Source: Nocardia coubleae NBRC 108252
Lineage (GTDB): Bacteria > Actinomycetota > Actinomycetes > Mycobacteriales > Mycobacteriaceae
Direction: 5' to 3'
Assembly: GCF_001612805.1 (NCBI RefSeq)
Contig: NZ_BDBD01000005.1
Location: 48,617-112,616 of the forward strand
Length of the DNA stretch: 64,000 nucleotides
Both the position numbers and the translations under genes were made by a program. Shown piece by piece: positions 28,641 to 37,273 of this stretch; position 1 is the stretch's first letter, and every line of letters begins with the position of its first letter. Under the pieces are notes generated by a model, which saw only the letters and a program-made list of their open reading frames with translations, was not told the DNA's origin and searched no databases.

Positions 28641-29939
28641 ATGATCCGCATCGCGGCGAGGCCCGCCGCCGAGGCACTCACGGTCGTCGTCGCCACCTCC
28701 GTGGCGGTGCTCGCGATCATGATGCCCATCAGTTTCGCCGATCTGGGCGAATCCGCCCACCACGATCTGCTGGTGTTCAACATCCCGCGGGCGATGACCG
28801 GCGGCGCGTTCATCGCGGTCATCACCGCCGCTGTCACCGTGGCGGTGGGCAGTGTGCGCACCGCCCGCTGGACAGCCCTGCTCGCGCTCGCCGGGATTCT
28901 GTTGAGCCACCTGCTCGCCGTCGGCGACAGCAGCGACGGTCGTCTCGACAGCGGTGTGTCCCTGGCCACCCTGAACTTCGTCGACGCGCTGCTGGCCGGG
29001 ATGGCGCTCGGCGCGACCGCGGTGGCGGTGTGGAACGAGCAGCGGCTGCGCATCGCGTTCCTGTTCGCCGCGATCGCCGCCACGGTCCTCGGTGACATCA
29101 CCCAGACGCCGACCGACGACACCACCGGCGGTTTCGACGGGGCGCTCGCGGGCTCCCTGCCGCTCTGGTTCATCGGGGGCAGCGTGCTCGCACTCGCCTA
29201 TTTCGCGGTCACCAGCGCCGCGCCCGCCCCGTCACACACCGATTCCGCGATCCCGCTCGCGCCGGTGCTCGCCGCCGTTTTCGTCTACTCGGCGATCATC
29301 TTCACCTCGCTGAACGTGTCGCACCACAAGACCAGCCTGCGGCACGTGGTGATCGCCTCGATCATTGTGCTCGCCGCCACCGCGGCCGCCGCCCTCGTGC
29401 TGCCCGAGCGCGACGGCGTGCTCACAGTATTGATGTCATCGTTCTCGGTGGCGGGCAGCCTGGTCATCACCCTGCCCCGCAACGGCTGGGTGGATCTGGG
29501 CACCCTCGTCGCCATCACCCTCGGTCTCGGCCTCGGCCTGCACCGCCCACGCCCCCTCGCCGCCGCCCTCTGGATCGTGGCGCTGGCCGGCCTCACCCTC
29601 GCCGCCGACATGACCGCGCCGCCGGCGACACTCACCGCGGCCGTCGGCTGCCTCGCGCTCGGCGCCATCTGTGGTTACGGCGTGGGCAGTGCGGTTCCGG
29701 TCAACTCCTCGTCGGCGGTCGTCGGTTTCTGCGTGCTGTTCGTCCCTTCCCTCGGAGTCGCACTGAGCGACACCGAATTCGGCCACCTCGCCTACTCCTC
29801 GGCCTGGTACCGCACCGCGGAGGTGGACCGTGGGCCTGTGCCTGGCACCGTCGCGGTGATCATCGCGCTCGTCTGCGCGGCCATCGTCGCCCTGATCCTG
29901 CGCCGGCGTCAGCCCTCCTTGCCGGATCAGTCCCTCTAG
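28641..29939 (+). CDS. Polytopic membrane protein of unknown family
   Basis: A 432-residue protein with roughly eleven or twelve hydrophobic helices and short loops. The helix 1-2 loop contains ADLGESAHHDLLVFNIPRAM, and a mid-protein loop has NVSHHKTSLRHV, both with paired histidines. The C-terminus is basic. No family is recognised; a transporter or sensor role cannot be separated. ATG 28641 has no clear ribosome site and the frame is open upstream, so the start is uncertain. The stretch 28452-28640 shows no other gene. Confidence 0.6.
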   Translation: MIRIAARPAAEALTVVVATSVAVLAIMMPISFADLGESAHHDLLVFNIPRAMTGGAFIAVITAAVTVAVGSVRTARWTALLALAGILLSHLLAVGDSSDGRLDSGVSLATLNFVDALLAGMALGATAVAVWNEQRLRIAFLFAAIAATVLGDITQTPTDDTTGGFDGALAGSLPLWFIGGSVLALAYFAVTSAAPAPSHTDSAIPLAPVLAAVFVYSAIIFTSLNVSHHKTSLRHVVIASIIVLAATAAAALVLPERDGVLTVLMSSFSVAGSLVITLPRNGWVDLGTLVAITLGLGLGLHRPRPLAAALWIVALAGLTLAADMTAPPATLTAAVGCLALGAICGYGVGSAVPVNSSSAVVGFCVLFVPSLGVALSDTEFGHLAYSSAWYRTAEVDRGPVPGTVAVIIALVCAAIVALILRRRQPSLPDQSL

Positions 29940-29979
29940 TCAGCGCCTGCCGCAACAGCTTTCGGGGTATACCCAGTTC

Positions 29980-30612
29980 ATGAGTTTCCCGGTGTCCTTC
30001 GGGCTCCCCCAGATCGGCCTGCTCGCCCTGCTCACGGTCGGCGTCGCCCTGCTCGTCGCGGCAGTCCTGGCCCGCCGCCGCGGCCTCAAATCCGTGCTGG
30101 GCCGCGCGATCCCCGGCCTCGCCCTCCTCCTGGCCGCGACCGTGCTGCTGTGGATCGCCACCCTCCTGCAGACTTATCTCGGCCTCACCGGCGAGATCAA
30201 AGCGGCCCACGTGACCGCGAAAACCGTTGGGGACCAATCCCTCGAACTCGACGTCACCACCTTCGACACCGATGGAACTGTCACCGACCGCACCACCCAC
30301 CGCGTCGAAGGCGACCTGTGGGTGATGCAGGCAGCCATCGTCGAACTGGAACCCTGGGTCAACGCCCTCGGCTTCCACTCCGGCTACACCCTCACCCGCC
30401 TCTACGGCCAGCGCCTCGACGGCCGACCCACCACCCAGTCCCACATCTTCCTCAACGGCTCCGACCGCGACTTCTTCGAAGACATGCGCGAAAACCGCTG
30501 GTACACCTCCCCCTTCATCCGCTCCGCCTACGGAAACGCCGTCATCGCCTCCCCCGGTGAATACGACGTCTGCATCTCCCGAGACGCCATCAAGATCTGC
30601 CCACCTCGCTGA
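29980..30612 (+). CDS. Two-helix membrane protein of unknown function
   Basis: A 210-residue protein with two membrane helices (about 9-30 and 43-64) and an outer or inner soluble domain of about 145 residues. The soluble part is unlike any family recognised here. It ends with two cysteines (VCISRDAIKICPP), suggesting a disulfide outside the cell. It follows the previous membrane protein by 40 bases and may be cotranscribed. Confidence 0.6.
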   Translation: MSFPVSFGLPQIGLLALLTVGVALLVAAVLARRRGLKSVLGRAIPGLALLLAATVLLWIATLLQTYLGLTGEIKAAHVTAKTVGDQSLELDVTTFDTDGTVTDRTTHRVEGDLWVMQAAIVELEPWVNALGFHSGYTLTRLYGQRLDGRPTTQSHIFLNGSDRDFFEDMRENRWYTSPFIRSAYGNAVIASPGEYDVCISRDAIKICPPR

Positions 30613-30654
30613 AACCTCTGAGTCCGCACGAGCTTTCGTGCGTACATTGGATCA

Positions 30655-31302
30655 GTGGAGATTCGCAGATACACCGAGGCCGACCGTCCGGAACTGACGG
30701 CCCTGGCCTCCCACGTCGGCGAGGGCTCCCCGACGGCCACCCTCTGGGGCCACCCCGAATCCGAGAAAGCCGTGTACCTGACCCCCTACATGGACCTCGC
30801 CCCCGACTCTCTCTTCCTCGCAGTGGACGACGGCCGCCTGGTCGGCTACCTCACCGGCTGCGTCGACAGCACCACCTTCCCGACCGAAGAGGCCCGCCTC
30901 GAATCCGCAATCCGCGACCACCGCCTGCTCCTCCGCCGCAAACCCGTCACCTTCTTCGCCCGCGCCCTCACCGACACCGCCCTCGCCAAACTCCGCCACC
31001 ACCCCCTCGCCACCGAACTCACCGACCCCCGCTGGCCCTCCCACCTCCACATCAACCTCACCCCATCCGCCCGCGGAACAGGCGCCGCCGACGCCCTGAT
31101 GCACCACTTCTTGGACCACTTGAGCGCGAGCGAATCCCCCGGCTGCTACCTACAAACCCTCGTCGAAAACCCCCGCGCCATCCGCTTTTTCGAACGCCAC
31201 GGCTTCACCGCCCACGGATCCCCTGCCGCAGTCCCCGGCCTGCGCTACCAAGGATCAAAGGTCCACCAACAGACCATGGTCCGCCCAACCTCACCCCTCT
31301 GA
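30655..31302 (+). CDS. GNAT family N-acetyltransferase
   Basis: A 215-residue GNAT. LHINLTPSARGTGAADALMH (about residues 131-150) is the acetyl-CoA loop and NPRAIRFFERHGFTAHG (about 173-189) the C-terminal motif. A long insertion (residues 60-125) before the acetyl-CoA loop distinguishes it from the gene at 2328. Substrate unknown. GTG 30655 begins the family-like N-terminus MEIRRYTEADRPEL. Confidence 0.8.
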   Translation: MEIRRYTEADRPELTALASHVGEGSPTATLWGHPESEKAVYLTPYMDLAPDSLFLAVDDGRLVGYLTGCVDSTTFPTEEARLESAIRDHRLLLRRKPVTFFARALTDTALAKLRHHPLATELTDPRWPSHLHINLTPSARGTGAADALMHHFLDHLSASESPGCYLQTLVENPRAIRFFERHGFTAHGSPAAVPGLRYQGSKVHQQTMVRPTSPL

Positions 31303-31309
31303 TCAGGAA

Positions 31310-31767
31310 CTACTCCGCCAATCGAATTCGAGCCGCTTCGATTTCATCGGCCAAGCGCCTATGCAGATCAGCCGCATGCACATCGACGACGACCCAGACA
31401 ATGTCGTCATCGAACGCGGCTCGTCCTCGAGCGGCAGATCGGCAATTTCATTCAGCGTGGCGTCGAATCAGCGCAGCCGCTAGTCGACCGTTCGTCAAGC
31501 GCGCCAGGACGGCTTCGAATTCACTCCGGCGTTCCTCGAGCAGCACGCTCGTGCGCACCGCATTCACCAGAGCCGTCCCCAACCGGAACCCAGCCGCACC
31601 CAACAACTGCTCGACCATCGCGAACGAGGGCTGCCTCCGCCCCGCCTCCACAGTCGCGACCGTCGACTGCGCAACCCGTGCCGCTTTGCCAACTCACGCT
31701 GGGACAACCCGCGACGACGTCGAGCCTCGGGAACCACGCCCCTGCAGTCGACTGTCGCTTGCCCCAA
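31310..31767 (-). pseudogene. Frameshifted XRE-family HTH gene beside the Shedu gene
   Basis: The N-terminal helix-turn-helix reads VPEARRRRGLSQRELAK in one frame and continues as RVAQSTVATVEAGRRQPSFA in another. One base is missing near 31682. The second frame runs to RLAAALIRRHAE and a TGA at 31450-31448. The same frame then reads AAFDDDIVWVVVDVHAADLH to a stop at 31310, bridged by ADLPLEDE in a third frame. So at least three shifts break an XRE protein of about 150 residues. Its C-terminal family is not recognised. It starts 32 bases after the Shedu gene on the same strand and may have been its regulator. Confidence 0.65.
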
Positions 31768-31799
31768 AACTGTTCGCTCGAGTGGAAGTCAGCAGGTCA

Positions 31800-32849
31800 C
31801 TACTCGGCCGCAGGCGTAGAGACCATCCACTCAGCGCGAGCCAGCAGCTCGTCGAAAGTCACCACCTCGGGCAGTTGCATCTCGCGCCGGTACAGCTCGA
31901 AAGATCGAATCTTCGGCTGATGGTCGCCGCCTGCTTCCCCTACGAGCTGCTCGAGCCGGCCGACGACGACGTAGGCGCGGGGACGGAACATGTAGGTCCA
32001 GTCGCCGGCGATATCACTGCCGTCTTCGGCAGTAGCCTGCAGCCGATCGGTTATCTCACGCGTAGCCATATGGACCGTCGACTGTGCCTGTGCAACAGCA
32101 CCTGCCAATTCCTTGGACGGACCCCAGACACCGGGTCGGTATTCACTTGCGGTGAGCAGTGGCGTGTCGTGGGTCTTGAACTCGACGAAGACCATAGATC
32201 GGATCCGCCCCGACGTACGTAGGAGTCCATCCACCCGCTTCCCGGCACCGGTGACCGAGAACCCAGCCACCACCTTCTCCAAGCTCTTCGCATCCCATTT
32301 CGTCAGCACCTGAGTTGCCAGCGACGTGCCGAGAATCCACGGGTTCTGTTCGAAGAAGCGCTGCCAGACCTTCTCCTTGCCTTTTCCTGGAATCTCCTCG
32401 GCCTCCTGCGCGAAGGCATCCGCGTCGGTCAACAACGTGCGGAAACGTTCTACCTGGACTCGACGGTGCGCCAGTCCGATCACGTCTCGGGCATCGACGT
32501 CGTTCACGATGAGTTTGCGGAAGAGCCCAGGATTCGCCCGGTATGCGGCGATCAGGCGCGGTTCGTAGTCATCACCGGGCGTTGCGAGTCCGAAGGTTTC
32601 GCAGAAGAGCTCGACCAGGCTCACACCGATCGTACGGTCGATCTGCAGCGATTGACTGCTCTTCGGGTGCGATACCCGATTCTTCGAGCCGAAGGTCGAC
32701 AAGTGAATGAGCTGTTCGCCGTCCGCGTCGGTGATCAGCTGGTACCGGCACTCGACACTGGTCTCGGTCTTGTGCGGTTTGATGCGTTGCGAGTTCTCGG
32801 TTACCCCGGTTACTCGAGCCACCCTGCACCCCACTCGAATCATCTGCAC
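31800..32849 (-). CDS. Shedu-type (DUF4263) antiphage nuclease candidate
   Basis: A 349-residue protein. Residues 155-349 match the Shedu/DUF4263 pattern: EKVWQRFFEQNPWILG (159-174), the acidic residue in KRVDGLL (D207), then VFVEFKTH with the ExK pair E223/K225, YRPGVWG, repeated Q/A helix AVAQAQSTVHMA, PRAYVVVGR and a C-terminal TFDELLARAEWMV. D207 and E223-x-K225 form a PD-(D/E)XK-like active site. Residues 1-115 form an extra domain with HLSTFGSKNR and KSSQSLQIDR, which may sense a trigger. Shedu proteins protect against phage by nuclease action. Two sampled 60-base lines in the gene have 34 G+C each (57%), well below the neighbours. GTG 32849 and ATG 32843 are equally possible starts. 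Confidence 0.78.
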   Translation of the reverse strand: MQMIRVGCRVARVTGVTENSQRIKPHKTETSVECRYQLITDADGEQLIHLSTFGSKNRVSHPKSSQSLQIDRTIGVSLVELFCETFGLATPGDDYEPRLIAAYRANPGLFRKLIVNDVDARDVIGLAHRRVQVERFRTLLTDADAFAQEAEEIPGKGKEKVWQRFFEQNPWILGTSLATQVLTKWDAKSLEKVVAGFSVTGAGKRVDGLLRTSGRIRSMVFVEFKTHDTPLLTASEYRPGVWGPSKELAGAVAQAQSTVHMATREITDRLQATAEDGSDIAGDWTYMFRPRAYVVVGRLEQLVGEAGGDHQPKIRSFELYRREMQLPEVVTFDELLARAEWMVSTPAAE

Positions 32850-33080
32850 TACAACGACATCGCCCGCGCACTTCCTTCATCTTGTACGCCACCCCACCCG
32901 CTGTCAACGGAACAACACGGCGCCGGTGAGATGTCAGCCAGAAGTCACAGCACTAACTCCAGTTACATGTATTTGTGAGGGTCGATTCGTTGCTACACAC
33001 AGATATTCAGGGAAATCTGCGCACGCAAGGTAGGTAAGGCGCATCCTCGAACTGCTAGGACTGTGTATTGGGGAGCTCGT

Positions 33081-33296
33081 ATGACCATCCGTCGTGGGGA
33101 TGATGAGGGTGGGTCGGCTGGGTTGCCTGCGCTGCAGCGGCTGCCTGTGCGCGAGGCCAGGGATTTGTTCGAGCTGGTCAGGGCGGCGGGGGCGTTCGAG
33201 GCGGCGACTATGGACAGGTCGATCGACTCGTTGGTGGGGGCCTTGCCGCGGCCGTTGCGGCGGGTGGCGAAGAAGATCATGTTCGGTGGCCGATGA
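33081..33296 (+). CDS. Small protein, first gene of an unknown two-gene operon
   Basis: A 71-residue basic protein. ATG 33081 follows GGGGAG at five bases; an upstream GTG at 33063 is less likely. Its last four bases overlap the start of the next gene (ATGA), so translation is coupled. No family is recognised. The helix-forming middle and basic end (RPLRRVAKKIMFGGR) could contact a nucleic acid or membrane, but this is only a guess. The 231 bases before it (32850-33080) hold no gene. Confidence 0.6.
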   Translation: MTIRRGDDEGGSAGLPALQRLPVREARDLFELVRAAGAFEAATMDRSIDSLVGALPRPLRRVAKKIMFGGR

Positions 33297-34564
33297 CGGA
33301 TCTGACTACGCGGGCGCAGTTGATTCTGTTGGCGCGGACGTTGCATGTGCATCCGCAGCGGGTGCATCATCTGCGGTATCTGGGGGCGGCGCGGTTGCAC
33401 GAATTGCAGGCGCAGGTGTCGGCGGTGTTGTTCGATCAGCATGCGACGACGTTTCGGCGGATCAGTGCGCTGGTGCCGTATATTCCGCTGACGATCTCGA
33501 TTCCGTTGGTGCAGAAGCTGGTTCCGCCGATGATGACGGGGCGGGCGGCGGGGGCTGTGGGGGTCGAGCATCCGCAGAAGGCTGTGGAGACGTTGGCGAT
33601 GCTCGATACAAGTTATGCGGCCGATTGCGCACCGTATCTGGATCCTCGGGCCATCGCGCAGCTGGCCGATCAGGCGCCCGCGCGGCCGGTGGTGCGGATC
33701 GTCAACGAGTTGTTGCGGCGGCGCGACTATGTGACGGCGGGGCCGTTCCTGTCCTGTGCGACACCGGAATTGATCGCGGCGGTCGAGGCCGGTGTGGGTG
33801 ACGATGCGGGGCTGATCTACTCGGCGGCGTACTCGTTCGATGCCGAGGTGCTGAGTGCTGTTGTGCGCCAGCTACTCGACGGGCCGCATCACCGGATCCC
33901 GCGCATGCTGCAGACGGTGCTCAACGGGCCGCCGGGGTTGCAGCATGCGGCGCTGTCGGTGTTTTCGCGTTGCGAGGACGACGTGGTGCGCCGGGTGGGC
34001 GACGTGCTGTTCGGTAATGCCCAGCCTGCCGACGTCACCAAACTGGTGCGGAACGCGCTGACCGTCGGTGCCATACCCGAATTCCTCACACTGGTAGGGC
34101 ATCTGACACCGCTGGGGTTGTGGTCGCTGGTCGGCAACCGGGTGTTCGACGAGCCGGGTGTCGGTGCGCGGGTCGTGTCGACGCTGGAACATCGTGACGA
34201 TGTCGAGAGCTGGCGCGGGTTGTTCACCCTGGCCTCGCGCATGGATGAGCGGGCCAGGAACGAGGTCGGCGATACGCTGGCGTCACTGTCGGACACGGCG
34301 GTGGCGGAGCTGCCCGCGCGGGCGACCGAAACCGGGTGCTGGCCCGCACTACTCGATCTCGTCGCCGCGTCGGGACCCGAGGCACAGAATCGTTTCGGAA
34401 AGGTGTGGGGCGGGCTGGGACCGGAGCGGCGCGCCCGGCTGCACCGGTGCATCACCGAACATCGGTACGACAGCAGGCTGGCCGAGATCACGGCGATGGT
34501 GGAGCCGGTGGAAGTGGACCAGTTGTTCTTCGAACGTCGGCGGACGCAGCGTCATCGGGGGTGA
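33293..34564 (+). CDS. Helical-repeat protein of unknown function
   Basis: A 423-residue soluble protein, mostly predicted helical with HEAT-like alternation (LQTVLNGPPGLQHAALSVFS, then DVTKLVRNALTVGAIPEFL). A short hydrophobic stretch near residues 60-85 (VPYIPLTISIPLVQKLVPPM) is followed by TGRAAGAVGVEHPQKAVE. It has no catalytic motif that can be seen. It is coupled to the 71-residue gene upstream. A scaffold or partner-binding role would suit the repeats, but nothing in the context confirms it. Confidence 0.6.
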   Translation: MTDLTTRAQLILLARTLHVHPQRVHHLRYLGAARLHELQAQVSAVLFDQHATTFRRISALVPYIPLTISIPLVQKLVPPMMTGRAAGAVGVEHPQKAVETLAMLDTSYAADCAPYLDPRAIAQLADQAPARPVVRIVNELLRRRDYVTAGPFLSCATPELIAAVEAGVGDDAGLIYSAAYSFDAEVLSAVVRQLLDGPHHRIPRMLQTVLNGPPGLQHAALSVFSRCEDDVVRRVGDVLFGNAQPADVTKLVRNALTVGAIPEFLTLVGHLTPLGLWSLVGNRVFDEPGVGARVVSTLEHRDDVESWRGLFTLASRMDERARNEVGDTLASLSDTAVAELPARATETGCWPALLDLVAASGPEAQNRFGKVWGGLGPERRARLHRCITEHRYDSRLAEITAMVEPVEVDQLFFERRRTQRHRG

Positions 34565-34636
34565 CCCCGAGGCGTGGCACGACAGTTGGGCGGGTATGGG
34601 TCAGAGTGGTTGCAACCGAATCTTGGAGGACCCCTG

Positions 34637-35308
34637 ATGCATCCCGACCTGGCACAACGACCGCCGAGCGGGGGAACAGCGATCATCGCCGGGGTCTCGG
34701 CGCTGGTCGGCGGCCTCATCGAGTTGATCTCTGCGGTCGTGTGGATGGCGACTTCGGACTACTCGCTGTTCGCGTGGGGGTTCGCGCCCGCGTGGGCTTC
34801 CTTTGTCTCCGCGGTGCTGATGGTGGTCGATGTCATCGCCGCTGTGCTGCTGCTGATCGGCGCGATCATGCTGTTGCGGCGCGGCAGACCAGGGCCGACG
34901 GTAGTGGCGCTGGGCTGTGCGGGAGTCGTCGGCGCCTACGTGGTCGGCGTGATTTCGAATGTCGCGCAGTTCGGCCGATTCGATCCCGGCAGCAAGATCT
35001 TCCTCGAGTTGACGTTCGGGCAGTCGGCGGTGAGGTCCCTGCTCGGATCGTACGTCGATCTGCCGTGGTTCCTACCGATTCTGCTGCTCGTATTCCCCGC
35101 GGTCACATTCCTGCTCGCGCTCCTGCCGTCGACGCGAAGGTGGTGCGGACGAGGGAATCAGCGGCCGGCTTGGGCGTCGGCCGCGCCCCGGATGCCGTAC
35201 CAGCACCCCGGCATGCCGCAGGCGCCCGGATACGCGGCACCACAGGCACCGTGGGCTTCACCGGGACGCCACCCCCAGGTGCCGCGTCCGCAAGACGGAT
35301 ACCGATAG
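34637..35308 (+). CDS. Four-helix membrane protein with Pro-rich tail
   Basis: A 223-residue protein with four hydrophobic helices (about 17-38, 52-75, 82-103 and 136-158) and a Pro/Gln/Ala-rich C-terminal tail of about 50 residues (PYQHPGMPQAPGYAAPQ). Such tails are frequent in actinobacterial small membrane proteins. ATG 34637 follows GGAGGA at six bases; the frame extends to 34574 without support. No family is recognised. Confidence 0.7.
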   Translation: MHPDLAQRPPSGGTAIIAGVSALVGGLIELISAVVWMATSDYSLFAWGFAPAWASFVSAVLMVVDVIAAVLLLIGAIMLLRRGRPGPTVVALGCAGVVGAYVVGVISNVAQFGRFDPGSKIFLELTFGQSAVRSLLGSYVDLPWFLPILLLVFPAVTFLLALLPSTRRWCGRGNQRPAWASAAPRMPYQHPGMPQAPGYAAPQAPWASPGRHPQVPRPQDGYR

Positions 35309-35405
35309 CGAGCACCCCCGGGTCCACCCCACTGAACATCACGCGACAACGGCGACGAACTAGGCGAGAGTGGGGTCCGAAGGTTTCACCCGAAAGGATC
35401 TGCCC

Positions 35406-35645
35406 ATGTTCGACCGTTCTCCGCACCGCACCGTGATCCGGGTCGCCGTGATCGGTGCGTTCGTCGCCGCTCCCCTGGCCGGCGTGACCGCCCAGGCTTC
35501 GGCCGCCCCCGAGACACCCTCGCAGTCCATCGAATTCGTCGATCGGAACGGTCATCACGACAACGGCCTGCACCTCGGCCACTACCCGCTGCGAAAGCTG
35601 CTGCACCACCTCCTGCCGCACGGTGCCTTCGGCAGCGTGGACTGA
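35406..35645 (+). CDS. Small His-rich secreted protein
   Basis: A 79-residue protein with a signal peptide (basic start, hydrophobic core VIRVAVIGAFVAAPLAGV, cleavage near ASA-AP at residue 33). The mature part is about 46 residues with eight histidines (NGHHDNGLHLGHY and LLHHLLPHG), suggesting metal binding or an amphipathic helix. GAAAGGA precedes ATG 35406. Function is unknown. A hairpin follows. Confidence 0.6.
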   Translation: MFDRSPHRTVIRVAVIGAFVAAPLAGVTAQASAAPETPSQSIEFVDRNGHHDNGLHLGHYPLRKLLHHLLPHGAFGSVD

Positions 35646-35651
35646 CCCGCC

Positions 35652-35680
35652 GGGATCGGCCGTCGACGGCGGCCGATCCC
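35652..35680. terminator. Bidirectional terminator
   Basis: GGGATCGGCCG pairs exactly with CGGCCGATCCC around a 7-base loop, between the secreted-protein stop and the convergent WYL-regulator stop. Confidence 0.75.
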
Positions 35681-35706
35681 CAGCCGTGGGACAGGACCCG
35701 CGATCC

Positions 35707-36687
35707 TCATGCCGTCCCAGCCCGGTCCGAATTTGTCGCGCGGACGAATCGAGATCCCCAACCACTCACGGCTGCGATGAGTTCCGGCGGTTCGATGATG
35801 GTGAACTCGGCCTCCACCCGGCCGAGGAGATAGGTGGGCCAGTCGAGGGAATCGACGGTCTGCTCGACGCGGGTGCGGTTGCCCGGCAGAGGCGTGATGG
35901 CGCACCAGCGGCCCACCCGTGAACGGACGTGCTCGGGGGACGCCTCTATCTCAGCGACCACCCTGTAACCCGTTCGTGCACCGCCTATTCCGTTGCGAAC
36001 GAAAGTGGCCGCATCGGAAGCGGGCAACTCGCGCGGGCGGAAGTGGATTCCGGTGGCATGGGAGTCGGTGAGGCGGTCCACGCGGAACGAGCGCCAATCG
36101 TGACGGCCGAGGTCGTAGGCGACGAGATACCAGCGGCGGCCGAGGGAGACCAGGCGGTGGGGTTCCACCTCGCGGCTGCTCGTCCGACCGTCGGCGGCGG
36201 TGTAGGTGAAGGTGAGGCGTTCCTCGCGGCGACAGGTGAGGGCCAGGTCGGTGAGGACCGAGGGGTCGACGTCGGAGAGCGGGACGGCGTGCCAGCCGGC
36301 GGAAACTGTCATGGCGCGCAGGGCATCGACGCGGCGGCGCAGCCGGGCGGGCAGGACGGTGCCGAGCTTGCCGAGAGCGCGCACGGAAGGTTCGGCGAGG
36401 CCGTCACCAGCGCCTTCGGAACCGGCCTGTAGACAGACGGTGATCGCGACGGCCTCGTCGTCGTCGAGTACCAGCGGGGGCATGGCCGCGCCCGCGGCCA
36501 GCTGATAGCCGCCCTCGATGCCGGGGCGAGCGTCCACGGGGTAGCCCAGGTCGCGCAGGCGGTCGATGTCGCGGCGCAGGGTGCGCGGTGACACCTTCAG
36601 CCGCGCCGCGAGTTCGGTGCCCGGCCAGTAGCGGTGGGTCTGCAGCAACGACAGCAGCCGCAGGGTGCGTGCACTGGTATCAGCCAT
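35707..36687 (-). CDS. HTH/WYL-domain transcriptional regulator
   Basis: A 326-residue regulator of the YafY/PafBC type. An N-terminal DeoR-like helix-turn-helix (LAARLKVSPRTLRRDIDRLR, about 27-46) is followed by a WYL domain (ADGRTSSREVEPHRLVSLG, RRWYLVAYDLGRHDWRSFR) and a WCX C-terminal domain. WYL domains bind nucleic acids or small ligands and often control DNA-damage or defence genes. It is divergent from the DinB-family gene across 61 bases and may control it. Confidence 0.88.
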   Translation of the reverse strand: MADTSARTLRLLSLLQTHRYWPGTELAARLKVSPRTLRRDIDRLRDLGYPVDARPGIEGGYQLAAGAAMPPLVLDDDEAVAITVCLQAGSEGAGDGLAEPSVRALGKLGTVLPARLRRRVDALRAMTVSAGWHAVPLSDVDPSVLTDLALTCRREERLTFTYTAADGRTSSREVEPHRLVSLGRRWYLVAYDLGRHDWRSFRVDRLTDSHATGIHFRPRELPASDAATFVRNGIGGARTGYRVVAEIEASPEHVRSRVGRWCAITPLPGNRTRVEQTVDSLDWPTYLLGRVEAEFTIIEPPELIAAVSGWGSRFVRATNSDRAGTA

Positions 36688-36748
36688 ATTCCCAGTATCC
36701 GTTCATTGCGGACAGAAACTGACCGCAATACCTTCTACCTTGGGATTC

Positions 36749-37273
36749 ATGACCGAAACAGTGCTCGACACCGAACGCGCCGACCTCCTCGAGATGCTGG
36801 CCAAGCACCGCTACTTCCTGCGCAACACCACGCGCGACCTCACCGACGAACAGGCCGCGCTGCGCACCACCGTGAGCGAACTGTGCCTGGGCGGGCTCAT
36901 CAAACACGTGGCCGCGGTGGAAGCGAACTGGGCGAAGTTCATCGTCGAGGGCCCCGCGGCGGGCCCGAGTTTCGACTCGATGACCGAGGAGCAGCTCGCG
37001 GAATGGACCAATGCCTTCCGCATGCTGCCGGGCGAAACGCTCGCCGGACTGCTCGCCGAATACGACCAGGTCGCGGCCCGCACCGACGAACTGGTGCGCA
37101 CGCTGCCCGACCTGAACGCGACCCAGCCGCTGCCCGAGGCGCCCTGGTTCGAACCCGGCGGCCGGTGGAGCGCGCGACGCACCTTCATGCACATCATGAC
37201 CGAGACCGCGCAGCACTCGGGCCACGCCGACATCATCCGGGAGGCCCTCGACGGGGCTAAGTCGATGGGCTGA
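36749..37273 (+). CDS. DinB-family (DUF664) putative metal-dependent enzyme
   Basis: A 174-residue four-helix bundle protein. Metal ligands of the DinB fold are suggested by LGGLIKHVAAVEANW (His near 52) and HIMTETAQHSGHADIIRE (His near 151, 158 and 161). Members include mycothiol-dependent enzymes, but the reaction is not known here. ATG 36749 gives the family start; it is divergent from the WYL regulator. Its stop overlaps the convergent STAND gene by 17 bases. Confidence 0.82.
   Translation: MTETVLDTERADLLEMLAKHRYFLRNTTRDLTDEQAALRTTVSELCLGGLIKHVAAVEANWAKFIVEGPAAGPSFDSMTEEQLAEWTNAFRMLPGETLAGLLAEYDQVAARTDELVRTLPDLNATQPLPEAPWFEPGGRWSARRTFMHIMTETAQHSGHADIIREALDGAKSMG

Noticed and set aside
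31310..31450. C-terminal part of the broken XRE gene as an MNT-type nucleotidyltransferase remnant
   Set aside because: Acidic DDD and VDVHAADLH look superficially similar, but the GS-x-DxD signature is absent, so the family is left open.
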